In this document: piece by piece, positions 8,436 to 15,948 of the stretch
How the letters are laid out: the number at the start of each line of letters is the position of its first letter
Numbering within the stretch: position 1 is the first letter of the stretch
NCBI GenBank assembly: GCA_002437585.1
Contig: DJQM01000048.1
Location: 1 to 43,373 of the forward strand
Source: Clostridiales bacterium UBA6386
Lineage (GTDB): Bacteria > Bacillota > Clostridia > Oscillospirales > Oscillospiraceae
Direction of reading: 5' to 3'
DNA: 43,373 bases
Made by a program: the position numbers and the translations under genes
Notes under the pieces: model-generated
The model's database searches: none
What the model was told of the DNA's origin: nothing
The model's input: the letters and a program-made list of their open reading frames with translations, nothing else

Positions 8436-8466
8436 CCCCTGGTTTGGCGGTTCGCCAAACCAGGGG
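8436..8466. terminator. Bidirectional hairpin terminator between aroQ and gtrA
   Basis: A perfect 14-bp stem (CCCCTGGTTTGGCG, 8436-8449, with 8453-8466) has a 3-base loop. T-rich sequence follows on both strands (ATTTTG on minus, ATTTTACTTTTT on plus). It would end the minus-strand gtrA transcript and any plus-strand read-through from the aromatic operon. Confidence 0.8.
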
Positions 8467-8482
8467 CACATTTTACTTTTTC

Positions 8483-8896
8483 CTACTTCTTCCGAAAAAC
8501 CAGCAGCTTGCTCCCCACATAATTGAAAATTACCACCAGCACCTGGGTGATGAGCTTCCACACATTTCCGTTCCAGCCCAGGCAGTCTACCGTGGCAAAA
8601 AGAATCACCGTCTCCAGGACACCGGAAGCCAGTCGGCAGCTGATAAATTTCGCCAGCTCCGGGAACACTACCTTCGCCGACCAATCGTGGCTGCGGAACA
8701 CGAAGGGCTTGTTGGTTAAGTAGGCAAAGGCCACCGCCCCCACCCAGGCAATCATGTTGCTCACCGCCGCGGAAAGCCCCAGGTAATTGTACACCGGCAG
8801 ATAAATCAGGTAGTTGACCGCCGTGGTCAGCACCCCAAAAAACAGATAGGACAGTACGTCCCAGTATTTTTCCAACAGAACCTTGATTTTTTCCAT
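8483..8896 (-). CDS. GtrA-family membrane protein
   Basis: A 137-residue polytopic membrane protein with four predicted transmembrane helices. It has the GtrA-like pattern: FGVLTTAVNYLIY in helix 1, AFAYLTNKPFVF near the second loop, FNYVGSKLLVFRKK at the C-terminus. Family members are thought to help move undecaprenyl-linked sugars in cell-surface polysaccharide modification; the substrate here is unknown. The start is ATG 8896 because GGAGG (8905-8909) lies 8 bases before it; the ATG at 8911 overlaps that site. No glycosyltransferase lies next to it, which is unusual for the family. Confidence 0.88.
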   Translation of the reverse strand: MEKIKVLLEKYWDVLSYLFFGVLTTAVNYLIYLPVYNYLGLSAAVSNMIAWVGAVAFAYLTNKPFVFRSHDWSAKVVFPELAKFISCRLASGVLETVILFATVDCLGWNGNVWKLITQVLVVIFNYVGSKLLVFRKK

Positions 8897-8921
8897 TTGA
8901 TTTTCCTCCATTCTTGGGTGA

Positions 8922-8951
8922 ATTATACCATAACGTCCCGTCCTTTTGCAA
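8922..8951 (-). promoter_or_regulatory. sigma-A promoter of the gtrA-like gene
   Basis: On the minus strand TTGCAA (8951-8946) and TATAAT (8927-8922) are 18 bp apart, about 25 bases before the start codon. It lies back to back with the ldh promoter. Confidence 0.7.
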
Positions 8952-8972
8952 CAAAATTTCGCAAAATTCCCA

Positions 8973-9001
8973 TTGACAATCCCGGTTCAATTCGATATAA
9001 T
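8973..9001 (+). promoter_or_regulatory. Perfect consensus sigma-A promoter of the D-lactate dehydrogenase gene
   Basis: TTGACA (8973-8978), a 17-bp spacer and TATAAT (8996-9001) are an exact match to consensus, the strongest-looking promoter in the window. Transcription would start about 25 bases before the gene. Confidence 0.9.
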
Positions 9002-9031
9002 ATTATCGAATAAATCAAGGAGGAATGCAAT

Positions 9032-10021
9032 ATGAAACTTGCGTTTTTTGATACCAAATCCTATGACATCCCCGGCTTTGACCGCTACGGCATTCCCGCC
9101 GGTGTGGAAATCAAGTATTTTGAGCCAAACCTGAACCGGGACACCGTGACCCTGGCCGCTGGCTTTGACGCGGTCTGCGTTTTCGTCAACGACACCGTAG
9201 ACGCGGCGGTGGTGGAGGAACTCTACCGGCTGGGCGTGAAGGCCATTGTTCTGCGCTGCGCCGGCTTTAACAACGTGGATATCAAGGCCTGCGAGGGAAA
9301 GCTCCGGGTCTTCCGGGTGCCTGCCTACTCCCCTCACGCCGTGGCCGAGCACGCCATGGCTCTGCTTCTGACCATCAACCGCAGAACCCACAAGGCCTAT
9401 ATCCGCACCCGTGACTTCAACTTCAGCCTCCAGGGTCTGGCAGGCTTTGACCTCTACGGCAAGACCGTGGGTATCATCGGCACCGGAAAAATCGGCCGGG
9501 TCTTCGCCGATATCTGCAAGGGCTTCGGCATGAAGATTCTGGCCTACGACAAGTTCCCGAATCCCGACGCCGGGCTGACCTATGTGGACCTGCCGGAGCT
9601 GTTCGCCCAGGCGGACATCATCTCCCTCCACTGCCCCCTGACCGAGGAAACCCGCCATCTGATCAACGACAAAACCATTGCCATGATGAAGAAAGGCGTA
9701 ACCATCGTCAATACCTCCCGGGGTGCTCTGGTGGACACCGAGGCTCTCATTAACGGCATCAAGGAAAAGAAGGTGGGTGCTGCCTGCCTGGACGTGTACG
9801 AGGAGGAGGGCGACTTCTTCTACGAGGATTTCTCCGGCCACATCGTTCAGGACGACAAGCTGGTGCGGCTGATTGCCATGCCCAATGTGATCGTCACCTC
9901 CCACCAGGCCTTCCTGACGAACGAAGCCCTGGACAACATTGCGGCCACCACCGTCAATAACCTGACCCGGTTCTTCTCCGGCGACCCGGATACCTCCACG
10001 GAAGTGGTCTACCACAAGTAA
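9032..10021 (+). CDS. ldhA: D-lactate dehydrogenase (D-2-hydroxyacid dehydrogenase family)
   Basis: Probably reduces pyruvate to D-lactate with NADH as a fermentative sink. The 329-residue protein has the NAD-binding motif GIIGTGKIGR, the catalytic Arg in RCAGFNNVD (about residue 75), the YEEEGDFFYED segment typical of D-LDH, and the catalytic His in TSHQAFLT. These last two set it apart from phosphoglycerate and glycerate dehydrogenases. An AAGGAGG site precedes the ATG. It stands alone with a perfect consensus promoter and its own terminator, fitting a highly expressed central fermentation enzyme. A related 2-hydroxyacid specificity is possible. Confidence 0.9.
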   Translation: MKLAFFDTKSYDIPGFDRYGIPAGVEIKYFEPNLNRDTVTLAAGFDAVCVFVNDTVDAAVVEELYRLGVKAIVLRCAGFNNVDIKACEGKLRVFRVPAYSPHAVAEHAMALLLTINRRTHKAYIRTRDFNFSLQGLAGFDLYGKTVGIIGTGKIGRVFADICKGFGMKILAYDKFPNPDAGLTYVDLPELFAQADIISLHCPLTEETRHLINDKTIAMMKKGVTIVNTSRGALVDTEALINGIKEKKVGAACLDVYEEEGDFFYEDFSGHIVQDDKLVRLIAMPNVIVTSHQAFLTNEALDNIAATTVNNLTRFFSGDPDTSTEVVYHK

Positions 10022-10033
10022 AGACAGCAAAAC

Positions 10034-10066
10034 GTGCCCTGCTGATCCCAGCAGGGCACATATTTT
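10034..10066. terminator. Terminator between ldhA and the LUD gene
   Basis: GTGCCCTGCTG (10034-10044) pairs perfectly with 10049-10059 around a 4-base loop. TATTTTTA follows on plus and GTTTTG on minus, so it can serve both convergent genes. Confidence 0.85.
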
Positions 10067-10070
10067 TACC

Positions 10071-10709
10071 TCAGAACCCCAGTTCTTCCCCCACCAGCAC
10101 GAACTTGATCCGCCCGGCCGGGCGGCAGTTGCGGGTAATGAGAATCTGATTGCAGATGCACTCCGGGCTTTTGCACGCGCCGCAGGTGCCGGTGACGGTG
10201 CAGGGGGTCTTGCCGCAGAACCGCTGCTGGTTCATGGGCGCGGCCACGGTTCTGGCACGCGCCATGGCATCGTCCAGATTGTCGCAGACCTTGTTCATGC
10301 CCGCGATCACGATTACGGAATCCGGGCCGTAAACAATGGCAGCCACCCGGTTCCCGTTTCCGTCGATACTCACCATCTGACCGTCCAGGCTCAGGCCGTT
10401 GGCTCCGCACAGGAATACATCCGCCGTCAGGCAGCGTTTCATGGCCCGGGTCTTTCCTTCGCCGGTAGGCGCATCATTCCGGTCGATGGCCTGATAGTTT
10501 CCCGCCTTCACCGCTGCCACCAGACCGATCTGCTCGGCGGACAGGCAGCCGCCCCAGCCTACAGTGGAACCTTCCGGAATCAGCTCCAGCGCCTTTTCAA
10601 GAGCCTGAGCCTTGTCCTGGCAGTAGTAGGCCGCAAAGCCCCGGCTCTGAAGATTCTTCACCAGAACCTGGGCTCGCTTGTCATAATAATTCTGTTTGGG
10701 TGTTGTCAT
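10071..10709 (-). CDS. LUD-domain protein (LutC/YkgG-like), lactate-utilisation family
   Basis: A 212-residue cytosolic protein of the DUF162/LUD family. The core shows STVGWGGCLSAEQIGL, a DAPTGEGK segment and VYGPDSVIVIAGMNKV. A cysteine-rich stretch near the C-terminus (CTVTGTCGACKSPECIC, about residues 170-185) could bind metal or an Fe-S cluster. Relatives such as LutC take part in lactate oxidation complexes, but stand-alone members like this are widespread in clostridia and uncharacterised. AGGGAGG precedes the ATG. It begins 12 bases after the hemL remnant and may once have ended that operon. It converges on ldhA. Confidence 0.8.
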   Translation of the reverse strand: MTTPKQNYYDKRAQVLVKNLQSRGFAAYYCQDKAQALEKALELIPEGSTVGWGGCLSAEQIGLVAAVKAGNYQAIDRNDAPTGEGKTRAMKRCLTADVFLCGANGLSLDGQMVSIDGNGNRVAAIVYGPDSVIVIAGMNKVCDNLDDAMARARTVAAPMNQQRFCGKTPCTVTGTCGACKSPECICNQILITRNCRPAGRIKFVLVGEELGF

Positions 10710-10721
10710 AGATATCCTCCC

Positions 10722-10823
10722 TTAAAAAATAGCTCCAGCGGCTTCCGTGATTTTCCGGATATCCCCATCCGTATGGGCATCGCTTAGGAACATGGCTTCA
10801 AATTGACTGGGGGCAGCGTAAAT
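10722..10823 (-). pseudogene. hemL: hemL remnant (C-terminal fragment only)
   Basis: About 33 codons reading IYAAPSQFEAMFLS followed by AHTDGDI match the C-terminal end of glutamate-1-semialdehyde 2,1-aminomutase, which uses this stretch near residue 400 of about 430. The fragment is joined in frame to the cobA remnant, so more than 90 percent of hemL, including the PLP lysine, is gone. Any hemB that lay between cobA and hemL is also gone. The in-frame junction makes the pair look like one 138-residue ORF, which is a chimera and not a gene. Confidence 0.85.
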
Positions 10824-11269
10824 TCCCCGCTCCAGCAGACCCTTGCAGATCATGGGCAGTGTCGTTACGCCCATAAGGAACACCAGGGTTCCCCCGGTAC
10901 GCCGCAGAGCCTCAAAGTCGATTTTCAGTTCCGCCCCCGCTCTGGCATGGCCGGTGATGATGTGCACCGAAGAGCAGAAGTCCCGGTGCGTCACGGGTAT
11001 CCCTGCATCGGCCGGCACAGACAGGGCTGAGCTCACCCCAGGCACCTCCTGAAAAGAAATGCCGTGCGCCTTCAGAAGCTCCAGCTCCTCGCCGCCCCGT
11101 CCGAAGAGGAAAGGGTCGCCGCCCTTCAGCCGCACCACCTTTTTCCCTCCAGAGCCTTTTCCAGGAGAATCTGATTGATTTCATCCTGGGGAATCGGGTG
11201 ATGGCGAGCCTGCTTGCCCACATCGATCCGCTGAGCCGTATCCGGAGCCAGACTGAGAATTTCCGGGTC
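10824..11269 (-). pseudogene. cobA: cobA remnant (uroporphyrinogen-III C-methyltransferase)
   Basis: Two frames together match SUMT: an upstream piece with APDTAQRIDVGKQA and PQDEINQILLEKALEGK, and a downstream piece with VRLKGGDPFLFGRGGEELE, PGVSSALSVPADAGIPVTHRD and HIITGHA. They are offset by one missing base in an A tract (T run 11140-11144 on plus), where the family has EGKKVVRLKGG. The first roughly 30 residues with the glycine-rich N-terminus are missing, replaced by hemC. The C-terminal third is missing too, replaced by hemL. It cannot encode an active methyltransferase. Confidence 0.88.
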
Positions 11270-11329
11270 AACCAGTCGGCTCTGAATGACAGCCAGGCAG
11301 CTTTCCCGGCTGCCAATGCGTATTTTCAT
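11270..11329 (-). pseudogene. hemC: hemC remnant (first 20 codons)
   Basis: MKIRIGSRES followed by LAVIQSRLV is the N-terminus of porphobilinogen deaminase (hydroxymethylbilane synthase). After codon 20 the frame runs straight into cobA sequence (DPEILSLAP), so about 270 residues are lost. The RLV residues at the join suit both families and may mark a short homology that guided the deletion. Confidence 0.85.
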
Positions 11330-12077
11330 TCCAATCCTCCGGCACCCGGCGAATGGCTTTGGCCGCCCGGGGCTTTGCGTCCACCGCCGCCAGCTGATCC
11401 CGCGCTATCGTATAATGGGGGGGCTGGTGGTGGCGGATACCACCGCATCCATGCCCTCCATGGCCTGCACCCTGTCCCCGTAATTTACGGTGCCGCAGCC
11501 TGCCGGAACCACCGTTTCCCCATGGCGATAGGTGCGCAGGGTCACCCAGACGGCTGCCCCGCTTTCCCGCAGCAGCCGGGCTGCCAGACGACCCATCTGG
11601 CCGTTGCCGATGACCAGAATCCGCTTGTCTTTCAGACTGCCCAGCTCTCTTTCCAGGATGTCCCGGCAACGGCTGCCCATGGAGACGTCTCCCCGGGCAA
11701 CGGTCACCTCCGTCCGGGCACGCTTGCCTGCGGTCACCGCATCCCGGAACAGGGCTGCCAGCACAGGATCAGCGGTTTTGACCTTCAAGGCCAGCTCCAT
11801 CAGGTGCCGGGCTGCATCCACGCCGCACCGGGTCGTAAAAAAATAAGGCTCCATCTCCCCCTCCGGGACACCGGCTCCCCGGCACAGCAGCCGCCAGGGC
11901 GTTTCCGTCTCCCCATTCAGGTACAATTCCGTTCGGTTGCAGGTGGACAGCAGCATGCATCCTTCCACTCCGCTCTGGGCTCGGAGCCAGCGGAGAAGCT
12001 CCGCCGCCCGGTCAGAAGAAAAGGCCAGTCTCTGCCGCTGATCCAGGGGGGGCGTGGCAGTCCAGACCGGACATCAT
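11330..12077 (-). pseudogene. hemA: hemA remnant (glutamyl-tRNA reductase), frameshifted and truncated
   Basis: The reading frame starts at ATG 12077, overlapping the CbiK-CbiL stop (TGATG), and begins MMSGLDCHAP in the corrected frame. A run of seven C on the minus strand (12046-12052) shifts the frame. The next frame has the catalytic-Cys motif LLSTCNRTELYL, then MELALKVKT, GDVSMGSRCRDILE, the nucleotide motif VIGNGQMGRLAARLL, and SATTSP. A second run of seven C (11417-11423) shifts the frame again before HYTIARDQLAAVD. The C-terminal third is deleted. GluTR normally has about 400 residues, so this copy is dead even if both homopolymer shifts were sequencing errors. Confidence 0.9.
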
Positions 12078-13546
12078 CAGCATTCTTCCGTCTCTCCCTT
12101 CACGATTACCAGGGAAAAGTAGCCGGAAGGCTCCCGCAAATCGGCAAAGTGGGGATAAACCCGCTCATCTTCCATGCCGCAGTTTTCTACCATGGCCGCT
12201 TTTTCCAGCAGCCCCCGCTTCTTCAGTTCCGCCTGCAAATCCAGGATGGAGCGGCCGGCCTTCATAAAGACCTTGCTCCCGGGCACGTCCATCAGAGCCT
12301 CCTGGTCATAGGAAGCCGGGATGATGACCAGCGGCTCCCGCCCCAGGCACAGCGATCGGTTCAGCCGGGCTGCCGCCGCACAGAAGGAGGGAATCCCGGG
12401 AACCACCTCCACGTCATAGCCCCGCTTCATTACCTTTCGGTGGATGTACATATAGGTAGAATAGATGGCCGGATCTCCCAGCGTCAGGAAAGCCACCTGC
12501 TTTCCAGCGTCCAGCAGAGCGGCAATTTTCTCCGCCGCCTTCTCGTGAGCTCCGTTCATCACCTCCCGATCCCGAACCATAGGGGTCTTGATCAGGCGGA
12601 TTTCCTTGCCCTTCAGGTAGTCCTTTGCAATGCTCAGAGCCACCTTGTCACCGGTGCCTGCGTCCGGCACCAGAACCACATCCGCCTGCCGAAGCACCCG
12701 AAGGGCTTTCACCGTCAGAAGCTCCGGGTCACCGGGGCCTACGCCTACCCCCCAGAGCTTCCCGCCCTGTGACAGCTCCTTCACCGCCTGGCGGCAGTGC
12801 TCGGCGAACAATGTCCGGATGCCCGGGCACTCTCCCAGTCCCCGGAGCACGCAGCGGACTTCATAGCCTGCCGCCCGCAAACGGCCGGCCCAGGAATCCC
12901 CGTCCCCAGCCATGTCGTTTCTGGCGTGGTCACCGGCAACCAGCATAAAGGGTGCCAGCTGGATTCTGCGGATCTCCGGCCGCTTTTTCAGCCGGGACAT
13001 GACATTTTCCAGGGTAGGATAGCCCTCTACCGTGGCCAGGTATACCCGGTCGGAGTGCTCCCGGAGCACCTGCTCCATCTGGGCATAGGCGGAATTGGCA
13101 AAGTGCTCCGTTCCGTGACCCATGAGTACCAGAGCCTCGTCCTTCCCCACCGGCGGCAGCCACGCAAGCAATGCCTGCGCCGTTTCTTCGTAATCCGCCT
13201 GGGCATGGAGCGGCGGCATCCCAACGGCAAGCCGCAGCCGCGGCCGGAATGGCTCCAGCTGCGCGAGCATTTTCTCATATTCCTCCCCGTGAATCACATG
13301 GGTGGGCTGGACGGCCACATGGGTATAGCCCTCAGCCTCCAGACGCCCCAAAGCCTGGGGCACGGTCTCAATTTCCACACCGTCCCGCTTTTTCAGCTTT
13401 CGGATAATCATGCCGCTGGTGAAGGCCCGGCGAACCTCCCAGTCCGGGAAAGTCTCGGCCAGCACCTGTTCTACAGCACCAATGGTGCGCGGAAGGGTGT
13501 CCGGGTAGGACGTACCGAAAGAAACCGCAAGAATCGCTTTTTTCAT
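12077..13546 (-). CDS. cbiK-cbiL: CbiK-CbiL fusion: sirohydrochlorin cobaltochelatase / precorrin-2 C20-methyltransferase
   Basis: A 489-residue two-domain enzyme of the anaerobic cobalamin route. Residues 1 to about 255 are CbiK-like: AVSFGTSYPDT at the N-terminus, the HVIHGEEY chelatase His region, and LMGHGTEH. Residues about 265-489 are a SAM-dependent corrin methyltransferase: GVGVGPGDPELLTVKA, FLTLGDPAIYSTYMY, VVPGIPSF. The start ATG at 13546 follows AGGAGA. Reading frame and motifs are intact, in contrast to the decayed hem/cob genes immediately downstream. Upstream lie a palindromic element and a good promoter; no B12-box riboswitch was found in the leader. It may be a leftover of a former corrinoid operon, or serve salvage of precursors. 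Confidence 0.9.
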   Translation of the reverse strand: MKKAILAVSFGTSYPDTLPRTIGAVEQVLAETFPDWEVRRAFTSGMIIRKLKKRDGVEIETVPQALGRLEAEGYTHVAVQPTHVIHGEEYEKMLAQLEPFRPRLRLAVGMPPLHAQADYEETAQALLAWLPPVGKDEALVLMGHGTEHFANSAYAQMEQVLREHSDRVYLATVEGYPTLENVMSRLKKRPEIRRIQLAPFMLVAGDHARNDMAGDGDSWAGRLRAAGYEVRCVLRGLGECPGIRTLFAEHCRQAVKELSQGGKLWGVGVGPGDPELLTVKALRVLRQADVVLVPDAGTGDKVALSIAKDYLKGKEIRLIKTPMVRDREVMNGAHEKAAEKIAALLDAGKQVAFLTLGDPAIYSTYMYIHRKVMKRGYDVEVVPGIPSFCAAAARLNRSLCLGREPLVIIPASYDQEALMDVPGSKVFMKAGRSILDLQAELKKRGLLEKAAMVENCGMEDERVYPHFADLREPSGYFSLVIVKGETEEC

Positions 13547-13569
13547 GTTTTTTCTCCTGTTATTGCGCC

Positions 13570-13679
13570 AGGAAAGCTCTGAATAAATCGTCGGCGGCTG
13601 GATAACGGAGCTTTTTGCCTGCTCTAGCGCATCAAAAAATCTCTCACTCTCAGCTCTTGCCGACTGTATCAGAGGTTTT
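13570..13679. repeat. Degenerate short copy of the TA-flanked palindromic element family
   Basis: The left end GGAAAGCTCTGAATAAATCG and the right end GCTCTTGCCGACTGTATCAG are inverted repeats. They closely resemble the two ends of the 22857-23019 element, but this copy lacks the shared core. It lies in the 5' leader of cbiK-cbiL, so the transcript would carry a long hairpin before the gene. Confidence 0.75.
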
Positions 13680-13741
13680 CTGCTTTTCAGAAAGGAAGCC
13701 GTCAGGGTCGAGACCCAAAACGGTATAATTTTCATTTTTAC

Positions 13742-13770
13742 ATTTTATCCCTTTTCCCACCGTCTGTCAA
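13742..13770 (-). promoter_or_regulatory. sigma-A promoter of cbiK-cbiL
   Basis: Minus strand TTGACA (13770-13765), 17-bp spacer, TAAAAT (13747-13742). It gives a leader of roughly 190 bases containing the palindromic element. Confidence 0.75.
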
Positions 13771-13832
13771 TGGGATTTCCCGCTGGCAAAAAATCCGTCC
13801 CCGGCATAGACTGCAATGGGAGGTATCCGTCT

Positions 13833-14705
13833 ATGAAAAAACCGTTTTTTACCGGCGTGTGCACCGCTCTGGTCACACCCTTTCTTGGAAACACCGTCAA
13901 TTATCCCCTGCTGGAGCTGCTCCTTCGCAGGCAAATAGACGCGGGAATCGAGGCCGTGGTGCTCTGCGGTACTACCGGTGAATCCCCAACCCTTTCCGAC
14001 TGCGAAAAGCTGGAGATTTTCCGCCGGTGTGCCCGCTATGCAGACGGCCGCTGCAGGATTATCGCCGGCACCGGCACCAACGACACCCAGCATACCATTG
14101 CTCTGAGCGCGGCAGCGGAAGAAGCCGGCGCGGACGCGTTGCTCGTGGTAAGCCCATACTATAACAAGGCAACCCCCGAAGGCCTTCTGACCCACTATGC
14201 CGCCATCGCAGGTGCCGTACATATTCCCGTTATCGTTTACAACGTCCCCAGCCGGACGGGGGTGGACATTCCCGTCAGCGTCTACCGGAAGCTGTCCGAG
14301 CTTCCCAACATTGCTGGCGTAAAGGAAGCCAGCAAGGATATGAGTAAAATCAGCAAAATCCAGGCAAGCTGCCCGGATTCCTTCGCCCTTTGGAGCGGAA
14401 ACGACGATCTGACCGCCCCCATTCTGGCTCTTGGCGGTCAGGGAGTCATTTCCGTTTTGTCCAATGTCCTGCCGGAGCGGATGCAAGCCCTGACCCGGGC
14501 AGCCCTAGACGGGGATTTTGACACCGCCGCAGATTTGCAGCTTCGGCTGCTGCCGCTGACGGAGGCTCTTTTCCGGGAAGTCAATCCCATCCCGGTCAAG
14601 GCCGCCATGAAGCTTGTTGGCTATGACTGCGGCACCTGCCGTCTGCCCTTGACCCCTGCTTCTCCGGAAACCATTGCCAGGCTAAAAGAAATCCTGCTCA
14701 GCTGA
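13833..14705 (+). CDS. dapA: 4-hydroxy-tetrahydrodipicolinate synthase
   Basis: Condenses pyruvate with aspartate semialdehyde, opening the lysine/diaminopimelate branch; a spore former also needs the pathway for dipicolinate. The 290-residue TIM-barrel protein shows the GTTGESPTLS motif, YYNKATPEGLLTHY with the catalytic Tyr, YNVPSRTG, and the Schiff-base Lys in GVKEASKD (about residue 163). The start ATG 13833 has GGGAGG 9 bases upstream; an in-frame extension to 13770 is not used. It is a single gene, divergent from cbiK-cbiL and convergent with recR. A TATAAT at 13724 may be its -10, but the matching -35 is poor. Confidence 0.94.
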   Translation: MKKPFFTGVCTALVTPFLGNTVNYPLLELLLRRQIDAGIEAVVLCGTTGESPTLSDCEKLEIFRRCARYADGRCRIIAGTGTNDTQHTIALSAAAEEAGADALLVVSPYYNKATPEGLLTHYAAIAGAVHIPVIVYNVPSRTGVDIPVSVYRKLSELPNIAGVKEASKDMSKISKIQASCPDSFALWSGNDDLTAPILALGGQGVISVLSNVLPERMQALTRAALDGDFDTAADLQLRLLPLTEALFREVNPIPVKAAMKLVGYDCGTCRLPLTPASPETIARLKEILLS

Positions 14706-14727
14706 AACAGCCGGAACGCAAGAAAAC

Positions 14728-14757
14728 CCCTACGTTCGCTTGCCGAATGCGGGGGTT
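14728..14757 (+). terminator. Weak hairpin downstream of dapA
   Basis: ACCCCT...CGGGGGT with an inner TTCG/CGAA pairing forms an imperfect hairpin 20-odd bases after the dapA stop. No proper T run follows, so termination is uncertain. Confidence 0.4.
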
Positions 14758-14774
14758 CTGACAATTTTCCATTA

Positions 14775-14981
14775 TGGCAACACCGCGCAATTGTGTCTGT
14801 GAGCCTCAGCCGTCTTTTTTCCCCATTTCTTCAGCTTGAAAAATAGAAAAGATAGCGCATCCGTTGCCAGCGCAAGCTGGCTTACGGATGCGGCACACCC
14901 CTTGCGGGTACACACAGGATTCCTGCGTTTTTCGAACTTTCATTCGTGCCAAAATCTCTTGCCGATTCATCAGCGCTTCCC
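14775..14981. repeat. TA-flanked palindromic element, copy next to recR
   Basis: A 207-bp element lies between TA dinucleotides at 14773-14774 and 14982-14983. The left end (TGGCAACACCG) matches the element at 17945; the right end (complement GGGAAGCGCTGA) resembles that at 22857, so the two ends come from different subtypes. The interior shares a long stretch with the element at 33231 (CGCATCCGTTGCCAGCGCAAG, GGATTCCTGCGTTTTTC). The right TA plus the first element base form the TAG stop of recR. Confidence 0.8.
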
Positions 14982-15580
14982 TACATTTCCTGCCGTCCCT
15001 CCAGGGCTCTGGTCAGGGTCACCTCGTCAGCATACTCCAGCTGGCTTCCCACGCTCATGCCGTAGGCAAGTCTTGTGACCTTCACCCCCATGGGACGAAG
15101 AAGCCGGGAAATATACATGGCCGTGGCCTCCCCTTCCGTATCGGGGTTGGTGGCCATGATGACCTCCTTGATCTCTCCCTGAGACACCCGCTTCAGAAGC
15201 TCCCGAATGCGGATATCATCCTGGGTCACATGATTCAGCGGCGAAATCACCCCGTGAAGCACATGGTACACCCCCCGGTACTCCCGGGAACGCTCCATGG
15301 CGATCACGTCCTTGGGGTCAGCCACCACACAGACCACGCTGTGGTCTCTCGTATCGTCGCCGCAGATGGGACACAGTTCCCGATCCGTCAGATTCTGGCA
15401 GACCGGGCAGGTATGCACTTGCTTTTTTGCCTCCAGAATAGCGTTGGCAAATTCCTCCGCCTCCCCGTCCGGCAGGCTCAGCACATGAAAGGCAAGACGC
15501 TGGGCGGTTTTGCTGCCCACGCCGGGAAGCCGGGCAAACTGATCCGCCAGATTCTGCAGCGCAGCCGGAAAAAACTGCAT
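14981..15580 (-). CDS. recR: Recombination protein RecR
   Basis: Works with RecO/RecF to load RecA at gaps during recombinational repair. The 199-residue protein has an N-terminal helix-hairpin-helix (LPGVGSKTAQRLA), a four-Cys zinc finger (C58, C61, C70, C73), and a Toprim domain with EVIMATNPDTEGEATA. It is the last gene of dnaX-ebfC-recR, an order conserved in many Firmicutes. Its stop codon TAG is formed where the coding sequence meets a palindromic element. Confidence 0.97.
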   Translation of the reverse strand: MQFFPAALQNLADQFARLPGVGSKTAQRLAFHVLSLPDGEAEEFANAILEAKKQVHTCPVCQNLTDRELCPICGDDTRDHSVVCVVADPKDVIAMERSREYRGVYHVLHGVISPLNHVTQDDIRIRELLKRVSQGEIKEVIMATNPDTEGEATAMYISRLLRPMGVKVTRLAYGMSVGSQLEYADEVTLTRALEGRQEM

Positions 15581-15590
15581 ATCGGCCTCC

Positions 15591-15935
15591 TTAGAAGAGG
15601 CCGCCCAGGTTCAGGCCACCGGTAAGCCGGGACATGTTGTTCGCCGCCTCGTTGTCCGCAGAGCGCATGGCCTCGTTCACCGCGGCCATAACCATATCCT
15701 GGAGCATTTCCACGTCCTCCGGATCCACTGCCTCGGGATTGATTTCGATTGAAACCAGCTCGTGCTTGCCGTTGACCGTGGCGCTGACCATGCCGCCGCC
15801 AGCCTTGGCGGTGAAGGTCTTGGCCTCCTGCTCGGCCTGCATCCGCAGCATTTCCTGCTGCATCTTCTGAGCCTGCTTGAGCATGGAAGCCTGATTCATT
15901 CCACCGGGCATACCCCGGAATCCACCCTTTGCCAT
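15591..15935 (-). CDS. ebfC: YbaB/EbfC family nucleoid-associated protein
   Basis: A 114-residue DNA-binding nucleoid protein. After a Gly/Met-rich start (MAKGGFRGMPGGMNQ) comes the helical MLKQAQKMQQEMLRMQAE segment and the core with GGGMVSATVNG and INPEAVDPEDVEMLQDM. Position between dnaX and recR is conserved across bacteria. Start follows AGGAG within the tail of dnaX; recR begins 10 bases after the stop. Confidence 0.95.
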   Translation of the reverse strand: MAKGGFRGMPGGMNQASMLKQAQKMQQEMLRMQAEQEAKTFTAKAGGGMVSATVNGKHELVSIEINPEAVDPEDVEMLQDMVMAAVNEAMRSADNEAANNMSRLTGGLNLGGLF

Positions 15936-15948
15936 AATTCAAAATCTC

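Noticed and set aside
11198..12772. 524-codon plus-strand ORF across the pseudogene region
   Set aside because: Low-complexity antisense reading of hem/cob remnants and CbiL; the minus strand carries clear homologies.
13560..13741. Cobalamin riboswitch in the cbiK-cbiL leader
   Set aside because: No B12-box (GCCACTG-type) sequence was found; the leader is filled by the palindromic element.
14836..15078. ORF encoding a peptide with ASVASASWLTDAAHPL
   Set aside because: It is translated repeat DNA: the same peptide is encoded by the element at 33231-33451 on the other strand. No ribosome site; it overlaps recR.
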